From: Candidatus Brocadia sp.
Lineage (GTDB): Bacteria > Planctomycetota > Brocadiia > Brocadiales > Brocadiaceae
DNA: 40,491 nt
Direction: 5' to 3'
Assembly: GCA_011525665.1 (NCBI GenBank)
Contig: WYAU01000070.1
Span: 1-40,491 of the forward strand
The notes below the pieces were generated by a model. That model saw only the letters and a program-made list of their open reading frames with translations. It made no database searches and was not told the DNA's origin. Of this stretch, positions 24,925 to 33,197 are shown piece by piece. A program made the position numbers and the translations under genes. Each line of letters opens with the position of its first letter. The stretch's first letter is position 1.

Positions 24925-25908
24925 TTACGAGCCGCCATTACCACTGCCGCTACCGCTGCCGGAACCGCTGCCGCTTCCCCCAAGGCATTCACCCGCGTCA
25001 CTGATATCGGCCTCTTCGGGGTCTTCTCCATTAGGACCTTTCGCACCATTTGCTATCCAACGTTCGATCTTCTGAATCTCGTACTCCGTAAAATACGGCC
25101 CGCCAAAGGGCATGCGATGATCGTCTTCTGGCGCTTCCCCGGTTTTCTGACCACGCAGACGTTTTAAGATCAGGCTGTTAGCAGGTGTTTCCAGATCGAT
25201 GATTGCCTCGTGTATGATTCCCTCTGCACCGGAGATTATGCCTTCCCAGCTGGACAGATCAAGACATGTCTGTGATTCTGAACGCTCTTTGGAGGTCGCG
25301 CCGTTGTTATTATAGTGGCAAAGACTGCATGGAATACTGCCATTGACTGATTTTGTTAACAGAGGGAGCACATCACGGTTAAAATCAGGAGCGGGGGTAT
25401 CGTCCTTTGCCCCCTCTTCAATCCACCTTCGAATGATGGCAATTTCCTTTTTTGAAAAGAAAGGGCCTCCGTATGGCATGCGGGATTCATCTCCTTCTCC
25501 TTCGAGCACAATAAGGAGCTCGCTTTCATCGGGATTTTCTATATCAACAACCTGCACCAGCCCGCCATCGGCGCCTGCCATGATGTCTCTGTACGAGCCC
25601 ATGCCAAGTTGGTGCCACGCATTTTCCGGTATGCCGTCATTTTCCAGAGAAAGACTTGAAAAATGACACTGGATGCAAGGAATGGATTCCAATTTACCCT
25701 TCTTTTTCGGCTTTACAAATAATGGTAAAACGTCATTCGTAAAACTGACGGATTTCTTCTTTTTTTGACCTGATTTCACGTCCGTATTTTTCTCTTCACT
25801 GGCAAATTGATTATTTGCATCGCCCGACCGGAGGTGAATTACCGTGGAAAAAATGGGCGCAATGATCCCGAGAGAGACCAGAAAATATTTCATTCTCCTT
25901 TTCTTCAT
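24925..25908 (-). CDS. Exported diheme cytochrome with duplicated planctomycete cytochrome domains and Gly-Ser tail
   Basis: The 327-residue protein has an N-terminal signal or anchor (about 7-25). Two tandem copies of a PSCyt1-like domain follow: FTNDVLPLF...CIQCH (78-82)...ESRMPYGGPFF, and FNRDVLPLL...CSLCH (194-198)...DHRMPFGGPYF. The Met of each MPxGG is a plausible sixth heme ligand. Each copy ends with an IIRRWIEEGAK-like helix. The two copies clearly arose by internal duplication. Residues 310-327 are almost only Gly and Ser. An ATG with AAAGGG about 11 bases upstream is used. It lies 32 bases after the carboxypeptidase-regulatory-like protein gene, as part of an exported-protein cluster. 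It probably carries electrons outside the cytoplasm. Confidence 0.88.
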   Translation of the reverse strand: MKKRRMKYFLVSLGIIAPIFSTVIHLRSGDANNQFASEEKNTDVKSGQKKKKSVSFTNDVLPLFVKPKKKGKLESIPCIQCHFSSLSLENDGIPENAWHQLGMGSYRDIMAGADGGLVQVVDIENPDESELLIVLEGEGDESRMPYGGPFFSKKEIAIIRRWIEEGAKDDTPAPDFNRDVLPLLTKSVNGSIPCSLCHYNNNGATSKERSESQTCLDLSSWEGIISGAEGIIHEAIIDLETPANSLILKRLRGQKTGEAPEDDHRMPFGGPYFTEYEIQKIERWIANGAKGPNGEDPEEADISDAGECLGGSGSGSGSGSGSGNGGS

Positions 25909-25940
25909 CTGTACATACCCTTTCTATAAGAACTTTACGT

Positions 25941-27389
25941 TTAAAGCAATTCACTTTCATAACGAGCGAGAATAGTTGATACCGTTTGGCTGGCGACGTC
26001 TGCATTTGCTTTATTAACCTCGTCACTGGCATCCCTCAAATCATCCAGGGCGTCTGCTATCTCTTCGCTGTCACCGGCACCGAGCCGTAATTCCAAATCC
26101 TCCAAAAATACCCCTGAATAGAGGAGAGCCTCTTCAGCAGTTACCATGGCATCGCTACGCTCATTTTCAGTAAGAGCAGATGCATTAGACTCCAATTCGC
26201 CCCTGACCCTGCCAATAAACCCTTTGCTCAGTTCACTCACCATAATATCAGCATTCACATCCGCCAGATCTCCGGTAAGCTGAGATTTTATGATTTCGTT
26301 ACCTTCAGGGTTGTCACGAGAAACGAATTCCTCAATGATCCTGTAATAAACTTCACCCTCTTTTTGAAACACAAGGGCTTTCTCCGGGTCACTGTCCCTG
26401 GTATTTAAGATGCCTTCTACTTCTCTCAGTACCGCTATATAGAAGGCCCGGACGAGGGAGAGTCTGATAACCTGCCGCTGTACGCCAATGGTAATCCCAT
26501 CTTCCTCATGGTCCTTTCTGTCCAGGGCTTTTTGTCCCCGTAGAAAGGCAACCGTTATTTGGTCTTCCAGGTTGGGGTTACCCCCTGTTTTGATAGAGGT
26601 GCGGTCTTCGGTAAGCACCTTGTTTTCCCTGTCTGCAGTGCCTATGATGGCCTGATACGCTGCATATGCCTCATCCCATAAGAATCTAAGATCTTTCTTT
26701 TCCCCATCATGAAAATCGTCGCGAACGTCGGTAATACGTCCGAGGATAGCTAAATAAAAAACCCGTTGTAGTGTTTTATCGATTACCTGTGCTGCCAAAT
26801 CGGGCTGATTATTGTTTTTAATATCCTCAATAGCACCTGAAATATCGCTATCAAGAGTTACATTGTTTTCTGCATCTACTGCTTTTGTTAAATCCTGCAA
26901 TTCTCCCTCGTAGGCAGATGCTATGGCATCCGCGTCAATGGGAACCTGTCTTCTCAGCACCCCGATTTCATTGAAGGAAGCGACCGCTGCGTCCATTGTC
27001 TGGGTGTTGTTGGTCTTTGTGTAGGCTGAAAATGTTAGGGTAACATCCTTTTGTACTTCTTCGTTGTTATTACTTATCTTCAGCGTATCGGTTGCCTTTT
27101 CATAACCGACAGATTTGATACTGAGTTTATAATTCCCCTTTTTCAGATTATCTATTTCATATGCACCTTCGGAATCTGTTACAGTCTTTTTCGATTTCTT
27201 TCCACTCGTATTCTTTTTTGATTTGACCTTTATAACGACATCTTTTATAGGATCACCGTTTTCATCTGAAATTATGCCGGTAATTGAAGCCGCATGCAAA
27301 ACGGAGCCATTCATATTAAGCAAACATGTCCCGCTTAGCATACCGACAAAAATTCCTAACGACATAAACAGCTTGTTTCGTAAAAACAT
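25941..27389 (-). CDS. Exported protein with carboxypeptidase-regulatory-like domain and duplicated helical region
   Basis: The ATG at 27389 is preferred over the adjacent GTG (27392). The 482-residue product has a signal peptide (to about residue 34, VLHAAS). A beta-sandwich of the CarboxypepD_reg type comes next (about 35-120: ITGIISDENGDPIKDVVIKV, GAYEIDNLKKGNYKLSI). A long helical part contains two related units: RVFYLAILGRITDVRDDF with a following EAYAAYQAI, and RAFYIAVLREVEGILNTRD with a following EVYYRIIEE. The E-rich YYRIIEE/REVEGIL pattern loosely recalls iron-permease motifs, which would suit the Fur-type box at 27415-27429, but this is speculative. The downstream diheme cytochrome is 32 bases away. 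No family is assigned to the helical region. Confidence 0.8.
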   Translation of the reverse strand: MFLRNKLFMSLGIFVGMLSGTCLLNMNGSVLHAASITGIISDENGDPIKDVVIKVKSKKNTSGKKSKKTVTDSEGAYEIDNLKKGNYKLSIKSVGYEKATDTLKISNNNEEVQKDVTLTFSAYTKTNNTQTMDAAVASFNEIGVLRRQVPIDADAIASAYEGELQDLTKAVDAENNVTLDSDISGAIEDIKNNNQPDLAAQVIDKTLQRVFYLAILGRITDVRDDFHDGEKKDLRFLWDEAYAAYQAIIGTADRENKVLTEDRTSIKTGGNPNLEDQITVAFLRGQKALDRKDHEEDGITIGVQRQVIRLSLVRAFYIAVLREVEGILNTRDSDPEKALVFQKEGEVYYRIIEEFVSRDNPEGNEIIKSQLTGDLADVNADIMVSELSKGFIGRVRGELESNASALTENERSDAMVTAEEALLYSGVFLEDLELRLGAGDSEEIADALDDLRDASDEVNKANADVASQTVSTILARYESELL

Positions 27390-27414
27390 CACCTTAACAC
27401 CCCTTTCGCTTAAT

Positions 27415-27429
27415 TAAGACTCAATCTCA
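27415..27429 (-). promoter_or_regulatory. Fur-type 15-bp dyad operator (copy B)
   Basis: On the minus strand it reads TGAGATTGAGTCTTA, matching copies A and C at 12 and 14 of 15 positions. It ends about 25 bases before the ATG at 27389, so it overlaps the expected transcription start region. Confidence 0.6.
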
Positions 27430-27440
27430 TAGATAAAACA

Positions 27441-27480
27441 AAAAAAATTCAACGGACAGCTACGGATCTTACCTGTCCGT
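27441..27480 (-). terminator. Rho-independent terminator after the Gly-Ser-tail gene
   Basis: Read on the minus strand, ACGGACAG (27480-27473) pairs with CTGTCCGT (27459-27452) around a 13-base loop, and TGAATTTTTTT follows (27451-27441). It lies about 200 bases after the stop of the 27678-28145 gene and just before the promoter of the next unit. Confidence 0.55.
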
Positions 27481-27677
27481 AAATGATACAATTAGCAGTA
27501 ATTTTCTTTATAATCACAGGGCTTACTATTTTTATGACAAAAAAATACCATGTAGTGGCAAGACATTCCTTGCCACTACATGATTGTTTTAAAATTCTGA
27601 ATAGGAAAAGACAAAATCCTTTCACCGGCAATTGCCTATTCATTGATATATATGGCATGCGGGTTATTTTTCCCGGC

Positions 27678-28145
27678 TCATGCGCCACTTCCGCTTCCGG
27701 AACCACTACCACTTCCACCGCCACTTCCAGAACCGCTTCCACTGCCCGAACCACTCCCACTACCCGAGCCACTGCCACTACCCGAACCGCTGCCGCCACC
27801 CGAACCTTTCGTCTTTAATCGAATATCGATCACCTTATCTTCCCCTTGTCCGAGTTTAACCTGTTTTTTCTTTTTTTTGAAGTCAGACTTTTTTACTTTC
27901 AAAATATATTTACCGGCATTTAAATCCGAAAATTCATATTCTCCATTCGTTCCCGTCTTCCCGCTGTCTTTGAATTGCAGTTTCTTGCTTTTTAACGTTA
28001 CATCTGCGCTAGCGACCGGGCCTCCCGATTCATCCGTTACCACACCGGATATACTCCCGGTAGTTTGTGCATCCGCGCAGGTATACAAAGAGAAAGAACC
28101 AATGGTCACGACAAGACATAACGACAAAACCGTGTTTTTAAACAT
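27678..28145 (-). CDS. Exported carboxypeptidase-regulatory-like protein with 42-residue Gly-Ser tail
   Basis: The 155-residue protein has a strong RBS (AGGAGGTC, 4-5 bases before ATG) and a signal peptide (1-26, ending CADA). One CarboxypepD_reg-like beta-sandwich follows (about 28-110: GSISGVVTDESGGPVASADV, GEYEFSDLNAGKYILKV). A basic stretch FKKKKKQ lies within it. Residues 114-155 are Gly and Ser only, except for the final Ala. The tail codons vary (GGT, GGC, GGA; AGT, AGC, TCG), so it is kept as protein sequence and not as a simple DNA repeat. The related domain at 25941-27389 and the shorter tail at 24928-24981 suggest these proteins work together outside the cytoplasm. Function is unknown. 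Confidence 0.82.
   Translation of the reverse strand: MFKNTVLSLCLVVTIGSFSLYTCADAQTTGSISGVVTDESGGPVASADVTLKSKKLQFKDSGKTGTNGEYEFSDLNAGKYILKVKKSDFKKKKKQVKLGQGEDKVIDIRLKTKGSGGGSGSGSGSGSGSGSGSGSGSGSGSGGGSGSGSGSGSGA
27681..27806 (-). repeat. Tandem 18-bp-like units coding for the Gly-Ser tail
   Basis: On the minus strand the tail is built from diverged 18-bp units of the form GGYTCGGGYAGTGGVAGY. At least four units are clear at the 5' side and become irregular near the stop. The spread of synonymous codons argues for old duplication followed by selection on the peptide. Confidence 0.6.
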
Positions 28146-28181
28146 TTTGACCTCCTGAAAAAAGTTTGCATGTTACTAAAA

Positions 28182-28284
28182 AAACCACAGATCTCACGGG
28201 AAAAAAAGAGAAAATCTTCCTGTTCAATTTTGGAAGGTCAAGATGGACATTCACCCTTCCACAAATTCTTCTTCTCTGTGGTTT
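28182..28284. repeat. Inverted repeat, AAACCACAGA / TCTGTGGTTT
   Basis: Perfect 10-bp arms lie at 28182-28191 and 28275-28284, separated by 83 bases. The arm core matches the repeat after proS (7243-7297). It fills the gap between the glycosyltransferase gene and the Gly-Ser-tail gene. Confidence 0.5.
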
Positions 28285-28303
28285 ACCTTTCTGCCGTATA
28301 AAA

Positions 28304-29890
28304 TCACCTCCATTCAAAACGATACAATGCCAGCCAGTTGTAGTCGGCCACACCATACCGATCCCTCTTGAACTCCGCCAGCTTTTTCAGTCTGTCTTTG
28401 TATTTGTCCCGTTCAAAGAGTTTCGAGGAGATAAGGACATTCTCCGGTTTCTTCTTTAAACGCCCCAGATCCTTGAGCACACCGCTCATCCGTGAGACAA
28501 AATACACGTGGCTGTTCTTCCTGTCACACCACTCGGGAGCATAATATTGAAATAAACGCCAGTCGTTTAAACAATAAAATTTTGTATCATTTTGATCAAA
28601 ATTCTTTGTTATATAGTTAATCGTAGAGACGGAGGGCGGTTCTTCATCCCTGTTTATTGAAACGATCCGCAATGAATCAATAGCCTGGGAAACGACAAAA
28701 GCAAGCACGATTGCAAGAAACAGGGGCACCCCGTATTTCTTGCCCTGAAAGCGGGAAGCAAACAGATGGCATAAACCCGCGCTCACCACGATAACCAAAA
28801 ACGGCACAAGCACCATGACCTGCCGGATGGCATCTTGTACAAAAGCAATCCATAGAAAATAGGGAATAAAAAAAGCCGCCAGAAACTTATTCCGGAAATT
28901 CCACTTTTCATGGAATATAAAATACACCAGCGAAACCACGATAAGAATCGTCGGAATAACCCTGATAAGGGAAGTATCCGTCCACCAGGCGCCTAAACTA
29001 TGCGCGCCGAGATTGTAAAAAATGTCGAAAAAACGCTCCCCGTAATCGTCTGTGGTAATAATGGAGTTTCCTTCCCGGTAGAAATGATAATCGGAGTGGC
29101 TGAGGAATTTCGCGTAAAACCTGTACGGAGTGAAACGGATCACAAGGTAACCCAGCCATGCCATTACGCCGATGGCCAGGCCGGACAATCCCCAGGCGAT
29201 TATCTTTTTCCGGCAAACCCTCCGGCTCATTATATATGCGGTATACGCCATGGTGGGCACTAATGCAAGATACGTAACCCTGACGCCAAGTCCCAAACCC
29301 AATAAAATACCGCCCATTCCGAGATACTTCAGGGATACACGAGGTTCTGCAGGAGCGAACGGCCGTTCGCTCCTCCTTCCGTATATATCCTGAGTGCATT
29401 CTATTGCCATATAAAAGAACAGGACAGACGTGATGACAAAAAACAGTCCGAAGGCATCCGACAGCGGCTTCTCCGCCTGCAACCACAACTGCGGATTGAC
29501 AATGTATAAGGCAGCAGTCAGGATGGCCGCCTCTTGTGAAAACATGCGCCGTGTGAGTTCGTACAAGGGAAGCACGGCAAGGCTGCTGAACAGGATCCCC
29601 GAAAAGATCAGCGACTGTATATCCGCCCCGGATATCTTATACCAGATCCAGCTGACGAACATGTACACCGGGTAGCCAGGAAAGTGCGGCTGATCGTGCA
29701 GGATATCATATCCCTTTGACAGGCCAAAGGCGAAATTCACACTATCCCACTCGTCAATGTATCTCCCGAAGTATAACAATCGGGCGAGCAGGCAGATACC
29801 CGCTGCTGCCAGGGGAATTAGGTAACCTTGCCAGGAGACCGTTTTTGTCTGACACGCCATATCCATTTTATAATTGATAGTTGCCTGCAT
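28304..29890 (-). CDS. GT-C type membrane glycosyltransferase (GT39/PMT-like)
   Basis: The ATG at 29890 has CGAAGG about 12 bases upstream. An in-frame GTG at 29917 is possible. The product of about 528 residues has roughly ten hydrophobic helices. The first luminal loop carries IDEWDSVNFAFGLSKGYD, and the acidic pair after helix 1 is the expected catalytic and metal site of GT-C enzymes. HPQ-like DQPHFPGYPVYMF follows, as in ArnT/PMT-like transferases that use polyprenyl-phosphate sugars. The C-terminal 130 residues are a soluble domain (RDEEPPSVSTINYITKNF). A palindromic repeat at 29352-29373 is translated in frame. The upstream neighbour is a UDP-galactopyranose-mutase-like flavoprotein, so both may act in surface glycan or lipid synthesis. 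The acceptor is unknown. Confidence 0.83.
   Translation of the reverse strand: MQATINYKMDMACQTKTVSWQGYLIPLAAAGICLLARLLYFGRYIDEWDSVNFAFGLSKGYDILHDQPHFPGYPVYMFVSWIWYKISGADIQSLIFSGILFSSLAVLPLYELTRRMFSQEAAILTAALYIVNPQLWLQAEKPLSDAFGLFFVITSVLFFYMAIECTQDIYGRRSERPFAPAEPRVSLKYLGMGGILLGLGLGVRVTYLALVPTMAYTAYIMSRRVCRKKIIAWGLSGLAIGVMAWLGYLVIRFTPYRFYAKFLSHSDYHFYREGNSIITTDDYGERFFDIFYNLGAHSLGAWWTDTSLIRVIPTILIVVSLVYFIFHEKWNFRNKFLAAFFIPYFLWIAFVQDAIRQVMVLVPFLVIVVSAGLCHLFASRFQGKKYGVPLFLAIVLAFVVSQAIDSLRIVSINRDEEPPSVSTINYITKNFDQNDTKFYCLNDWRLFQYYAPEWCDRKNSHVYFVSRMSGVLKDLGRLKKKPENVLISSKLFERDKYKDRLKKLAEFKRDRYGVADYNWLALYRFEWR
29352..29373. repeat. Perfect 22-bp palindrome inside the glycosyltransferase gene
   Basis: The sequence GGAGCGAACGG and its exact reverse complement meet at the centre. 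It is translated as part of a short polar insert (RRSERPFAPAEPRV) in a cytoplasmic loop between hydrophobic helices. It resembles the palindromes in the gap just upstream. Confidence 0.65.
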
Positions 29891-29920
29891 TAAAGTAAAC
29901 CTTCGGAGACTTTTCACTGC

Positions 29921-29943
29921 AGAGCGAAGAGACTCTTCGCTCT
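29921..29943. repeat. 23-bp palindrome before the glycosyltransferase gene
   Basis: AGAGCGAAGAG pairs perfectly with CTCTTCGCTCT around a single A. It lies 31 bases upstream of the chosen start codon, so it may fold in the leader. The arm core GAGCGAA is shared with the palindrome inside the gene. Confidence 0.55.
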
Positions 29944-30025
29944 AAAAACCGCTAAAATGAAAAAAATCCTGACCCGGATGAATCGCAACATGTAGCACGG
30001 CATTTATGCCGGCGTCCTGCAGCCG

Positions 30026-30052
30026 GGAGGGGCGGGGTTACCCCGCCCCTCC
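30026..30052. repeat. GC-rich palindrome between flavoprotein and glycosyltransferase genes
   Basis: GGAGGGGCGGGG pairs perfectly with CCCCGCCCCTCC around TTA. A smaller CGGCAT-TT-ATGCCG palindrome precedes it (about 29999-30012). The 260-base gap is thus mostly repeat sequence. No U-run follows, so terminator function for the flavoprotein gene is unsupported. Confidence 0.6.
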
Positions 30053-30177
30053 ACAAGTGGCAGTGCAAAATTGTTTTTGCCGAAAATGTAAAAATATTTT
30101 TGTTAAGCGCCTATAGTGTTGAATCTTTTCCCTTTTCCGTGATATCCCGTGTCTTTCGGTGGTTCACCCTTGCCTTT

Positions 30178-31605
30178 TTAGGCAGTTACCGAAGTTACTT
30201 CAATCAGTTCCTTTTCAGAACGCATCAATTGCACGTCGGCCTTTTTCCACAGATTATCCAGCATCAGATTCTGCGCGGCCGTTATCCCCATCTCCATGGC
30301 CGTGTCCATAAAAATGTAGCGGAATGTACCCTGCCTGCCGCAGGTGATCAAATTTTCGTACTGATCCAGAAAATCGAAGAGCTTTTGCCGGTGCGCAGCA
30401 TAATCAAGGCTGTAGACAGGGTAGCCATGGGTTACGCTTGTTGTAAAACAATCAATGACCTTGTCCTGAATATCAATCCCCAGTTCCTTTAAATCCCCAA
30501 GACAACGCTTCAGCAGTTGCTCCTTCGGGCAATTCCAGATTTCATCGTTTTCGTTGCAGGGGATTTCCAGCATCACAGAGGTCTTTCCTTCCGGTGCGCT
30601 AAAAGGGCTCCGCCGTTTTGGCTCCTGGATGCGGGTCATGATATATTTCCCTTCCGAGACATACATCCACGTATTATCACTGATATCGGGAAGGTCAACC
30701 AGAATATTCAGAAATCTTACGGAACGGAACGTCAGCGGTGCAGTATGACCGATAATATTCGCCGTAAGATATTCCGGAAAAGCCTTTATGAGATCGGGCA
30801 GGGGAATTGTGGAAATGACTGCATCGCACTCAATGCTTTTAGCAACGCCCCGCTGCAAGTAACATACACCTTCCACGCCGCCATTGCCCGCCTTTATACG
30901 GGAAACAGTTGCATTCAGGATGATTTTTCCGCCCATTCTCGAGATTTCTTCGCTCATGATATCAAACATCTGGCCTATGCCTTTTTTCGGGTAATAATAC
31001 CCCTTGGCATAAGTACGGGGGGTACCTCTCTTCAGTTTAAAGAGACGGAAAAGGACGTCCTTCAGATTCAGCAAAGAAATCCTCTGGGATGCCCAATCTG
31101 TTGAAATACGCTTAGGGGATATACCCCAGAGTTTCTCGGTATAAGGGCCAAAGAACAAATTATAGAGCGCCCGGCCGAAGCGATTAACGATCCAATCTTC
31201 AAAAGAAACGTCTTTTTTCCGGAAAACGACCCGGGAGATGGCTGCAATTACATACGACGTAAATGCCTTCAGGTTCGTCCAGAGATCCATCTTCAGAAAG
31301 ATGTCTTTTGCAGACAGAGGGTAGTCAAAGGTCTTTCCCTGCAACAAAATAACGCTCTTTCTATTCGACGTCAGGAGTTCATCACCCATCATTTTACAAA
31401 CATTCTCAACGAGTTCCTTGTTTTTTGAGATAAAACGGTGCCCGCCGAGGTCAAACCGATACCCCTTATATTCGTTTGTGATACATAAGCCACCCGCCTT
31501 TGATTCTTTTTCAACGACGGTCACATCGTGTCCGTACCGGGATAACTCCCAGGCGGCAGAAAGACCGCACGGTCCCCCGCCAAGCACAAGTATCTTTTTC
31601 TTCAC
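30178..31605 (-). CDS. FAD-dependent oxidoreductase, UDP-galactopyranose-mutase-like
   Basis: The GTG at 31605 is chosen because AGGAG (31618-31614) is 8 bases upstream. The alternative GTG at 31614 overlaps that RBS. The 475-residue product begins with an FAD-binding Rossmann motif (ILVLGGGPCGLSAAWELSRYG), then VVEKESKAGGLC and YRFDLGGHRF. The central FGPYTEKLWGISPKRIS matches the F-x-x-YT-K-x-WG pattern of UDP-galactopyranose mutases and related protoporphyrinogen-oxidase-like flavoproteins. The C terminus has the second FAD contact (FRYIFMDTAMEMGITAA). It lies 24 bases after the porin stop and is likely in its operon. It may make or modify an activated sugar or isoprenoid used by the glycosyltransferase downstream. 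The substrate is unproven. Confidence 0.85.
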   Translation of the reverse strand: MKKKILVLGGGPCGLSAAWELSRYGHDVTVVEKESKAGGLCITNEYKGYRFDLGGHRFISKNKELVENVCKMMGDELLTSNRKSVILLQGKTFDYPLSAKDIFLKMDLWTNLKAFTSYVIAAISRVVFRKKDVSFEDWIVNRFGRALYNLFFGPYTEKLWGISPKRISTDWASQRISLLNLKDVLFRLFKLKRGTPRTYAKGYYYPKKGIGQMFDIMSEEISRMGGKIILNATVSRIKAGNGGVEGVCYLQRGVAKSIECDAVISTIPLPDLIKAFPEYLTANIIGHTAPLTFRSVRFLNILVDLPDISDNTWMYVSEGKYIMTRIQEPKRRSPFSAPEGKTSVMLEIPCNENDEIWNCPKEQLLKRCLGDLKELGIDIQDKVIDCFTTSVTHGYPVYSLDYAAHRQKLFDFLDQYENLITCGRQGTFRYIFMDTAMEMGITAAQNLMLDNLWKKADVQLMRSEKELIEVTSVTA

Positions 31606-31629
31606 TTTTGACACTCCTATAAAACAAAA

Positions 31630-33114
31630 TTAAAAATAGGTTGCAACAGAAAACAAAAAGGCGTTGTTGGCCAGATCAGGCATATCCTTCTCTTCCATAT
31701 TTATCTGATAGTCCAGCTTGAAGACCGTGTCTTCTGTGTAGCGATAGTTCAGGCCGGGCGTGAGCCGGTTCCTCAACCAGTGAACCCTTTCAAAATTGTC
31801 ATCCCTGCCTGCCGTTTGAACCTGATCCCACCGCAGAACGCCGGTAAACGTCGAATTCTCGGTAAAAATACGGGAATTCCAATCTTTCAGGATGGAAGGC
31901 ATAAAGTGATATCTGGCCTCCAGATAATAGCCCCACATATCATCGGTAATACCGGCAGCCTCCGCAAGACTATCTGTTTCTATAAAGGCATAAGCCCCTT
32001 CGCCGACAAACTCAAAGGGCCCTTTTTGATAGATAAAATCCAGGGCAGGAATGGTTAACTGATTATCATTCCCTTCGTCATATCGGGCTGTGTAAGCGGA
32101 GCCCCCGAACTCAAGACCTATGAACGGGCTAAAAGCAACACGGCCCACAACGCCGGGACTCTTGTTGTAGTTATCGTTAAAATAAGCACCACCCGACCCC
32201 TTTGCGCTCCTCAGCCCGTTTACCTCGCCAATACGGCCGGTGCCGTCAGCATCCAGACCGTTAAAGATTCCATTCGTGACATAAATTTCATAGTCCAGCT
32301 TGCTCAGCTCGGACGGATAAAGGGTGCCAAAGAACCCCATTCCCAGGTCTGTAAGGGTGGTCGGAATAATCAACTGGTTAACCAGGGGACGGTCGGTAAG
32401 GTCCAGCAAAGGCGAATCGTGCACTAAATTCAGTTTCCCCAGTGGCGTAAGGATATACCCCCCCCTCCAGTTAAGCCAATCGTTTATCAGGAAATCCATC
32501 GTAGCAAATTCCAGAATGACCTCTCCATCTCTGCCGCCCCCCACGCCGCCAAACTCAAATTCTATTTCTGCCGCAAGTTTTACGCGGTCCGAAATATCCG
32601 AATAGATAAAGGGGATAAATCGCTTCTGGGTAAAACCATGCGGATCCGCCTCATTTTCCGGCGCCCTGAATTCAAAGTCCATATATCCGCCCAGATAGGT
32701 GTTTCTCCCGAATCTCCTCAGAAACGGTTTTGTATAGACTCCCCCAAAGGAGGGAGCAAGCTTTTTCTCGGATAATTCTGCGGATTTCCTGGCCAGGTAA
32801 GATTCCTCGGCGATGTGGCGATACTCTTCCTCATCCACAACATGCTCCCGTGCGGAAGGGGGAGGCGCTTCTGTCACAACCCTTGCCTCCTTTTTCTGCA
32901 CCTCCTCTTTCAGGGACGCTATTTCCTTCTCTTTTTGAGCGTCCCTTTCAATTTGTTGTTTGAGCAGGTTTTTGATTTCTCTCAATTCTGTTTCGAGCAT
33001 GTCAACTTTGCTCTTCAAGGCCTCCGTTTCGGAAGACTGCCCGAAGACCTCGGCGGTGAAAAAAGTTACGGCTAAAGGCACGACGACAAGAACAAGAAAA
33101 CGCAGGAATCGCAT
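31630..33114 (-). CDS. Outer-membrane porin with N-terminal coiled coil
   Basis: The 494-residue protein has a signal peptide (1-25, ending VFGQ). A coiled coil follows (about 28-80: LKSKVDMLETELREIKNLLKQ, KEIASLKEEVQKKEA), then a linker, then a beta-barrel from about residue 125 with alternating aromatic strands (YLGGYMDFEFRA, VKLAAEIEFEF). The last residue is Phe in FSVATYF, the usual BAM recognition end. It resembles phosphate-selective-porin-like proteins. The coiled coil may tie the barrel to the cell wall or S-layer. GAGGTG precedes the ATG by 9 bases. A good sigma-70 promoter and a Fur-type dyad lie upstream. Substrate is unknown; control by a metal regulator would suggest metal-related uptake. 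Confidence 0.88.
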   Translation of the reverse strand: MRFLRFLVLVVVPLAVTFFTAEVFGQSSETEALKSKVDMLETELREIKNLLKQQIERDAQKEKEIASLKEEVQKKEARVVTEAPPPSAREHVVDEEEYRHIAEESYLARKSAELSEKKLAPSFGGVYTKPFLRRFGRNTYLGGYMDFEFRAPENEADPHGFTQKRFIPFIYSDISDRVKLAAEIEFEFGGVGGGRDGEVILEFATMDFLINDWLNWRGGYILTPLGKLNLVHDSPLLDLTDRPLVNQLIIPTTLTDLGMGFFGTLYPSELSKLDYEIYVTNGIFNGLDADGTGRIGEVNGLRSAKGSGGAYFNDNYNKSPGVVGRVAFSPFIGLEFGGSAYTARYDEGNDNQLTIPALDFIYQKGPFEFVGEGAYAFIETDSLAEAAGITDDMWGYYLEARYHFMPSILKDWNSRIFTENSTFTGVLRWDQVQTAGRDDNFERVHWLRNRLTPGLNYRYTEDTVFKLDYQINMEEKDMPDLANNAFLFSVATYF

Positions 33115-33141
33115 AATCCGGGCACCTCGATAAAGGTTAAC

Positions 33142-33156
33142 TAAGACTCATTCTCA
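33142..33156 (-). promoter_or_regulatory. Fur-type 15-bp dyad operator (copy C)
   Basis: On the minus strand it reads TGAGAATGAGTCTTA, a 7-1-7 dyad with two mismatched pairs, located between the -10 box and the porin start. It is close to classical Fur boxes of the TGAGAATnATTCTCA type. Confidence 0.65.
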
Positions 33157-33169
33157 ATACGTGAAAATG

Positions 33170-33197
33170 ATTATATAAACTAGCAGGGAATTGTCAA
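33170..33197 (-). promoter_or_regulatory. Sigma-70-type promoter of the porin operon
   Basis: On the minus strand, TTGACA (33197-33192) and TATAAT (33175-33170) are both consensus, separated by 16 bases. The spacing equals that of the ATPase-operon promoter. The operator begins 13 bases downstream. Confidence 0.75.

Noticed and set aside
27681-27806. CRISPR-like or microsatellite array
   Set aside because: The repeats are diverged 18-bp coding units for Gly-Ser without spacers, in frame with a real gene.
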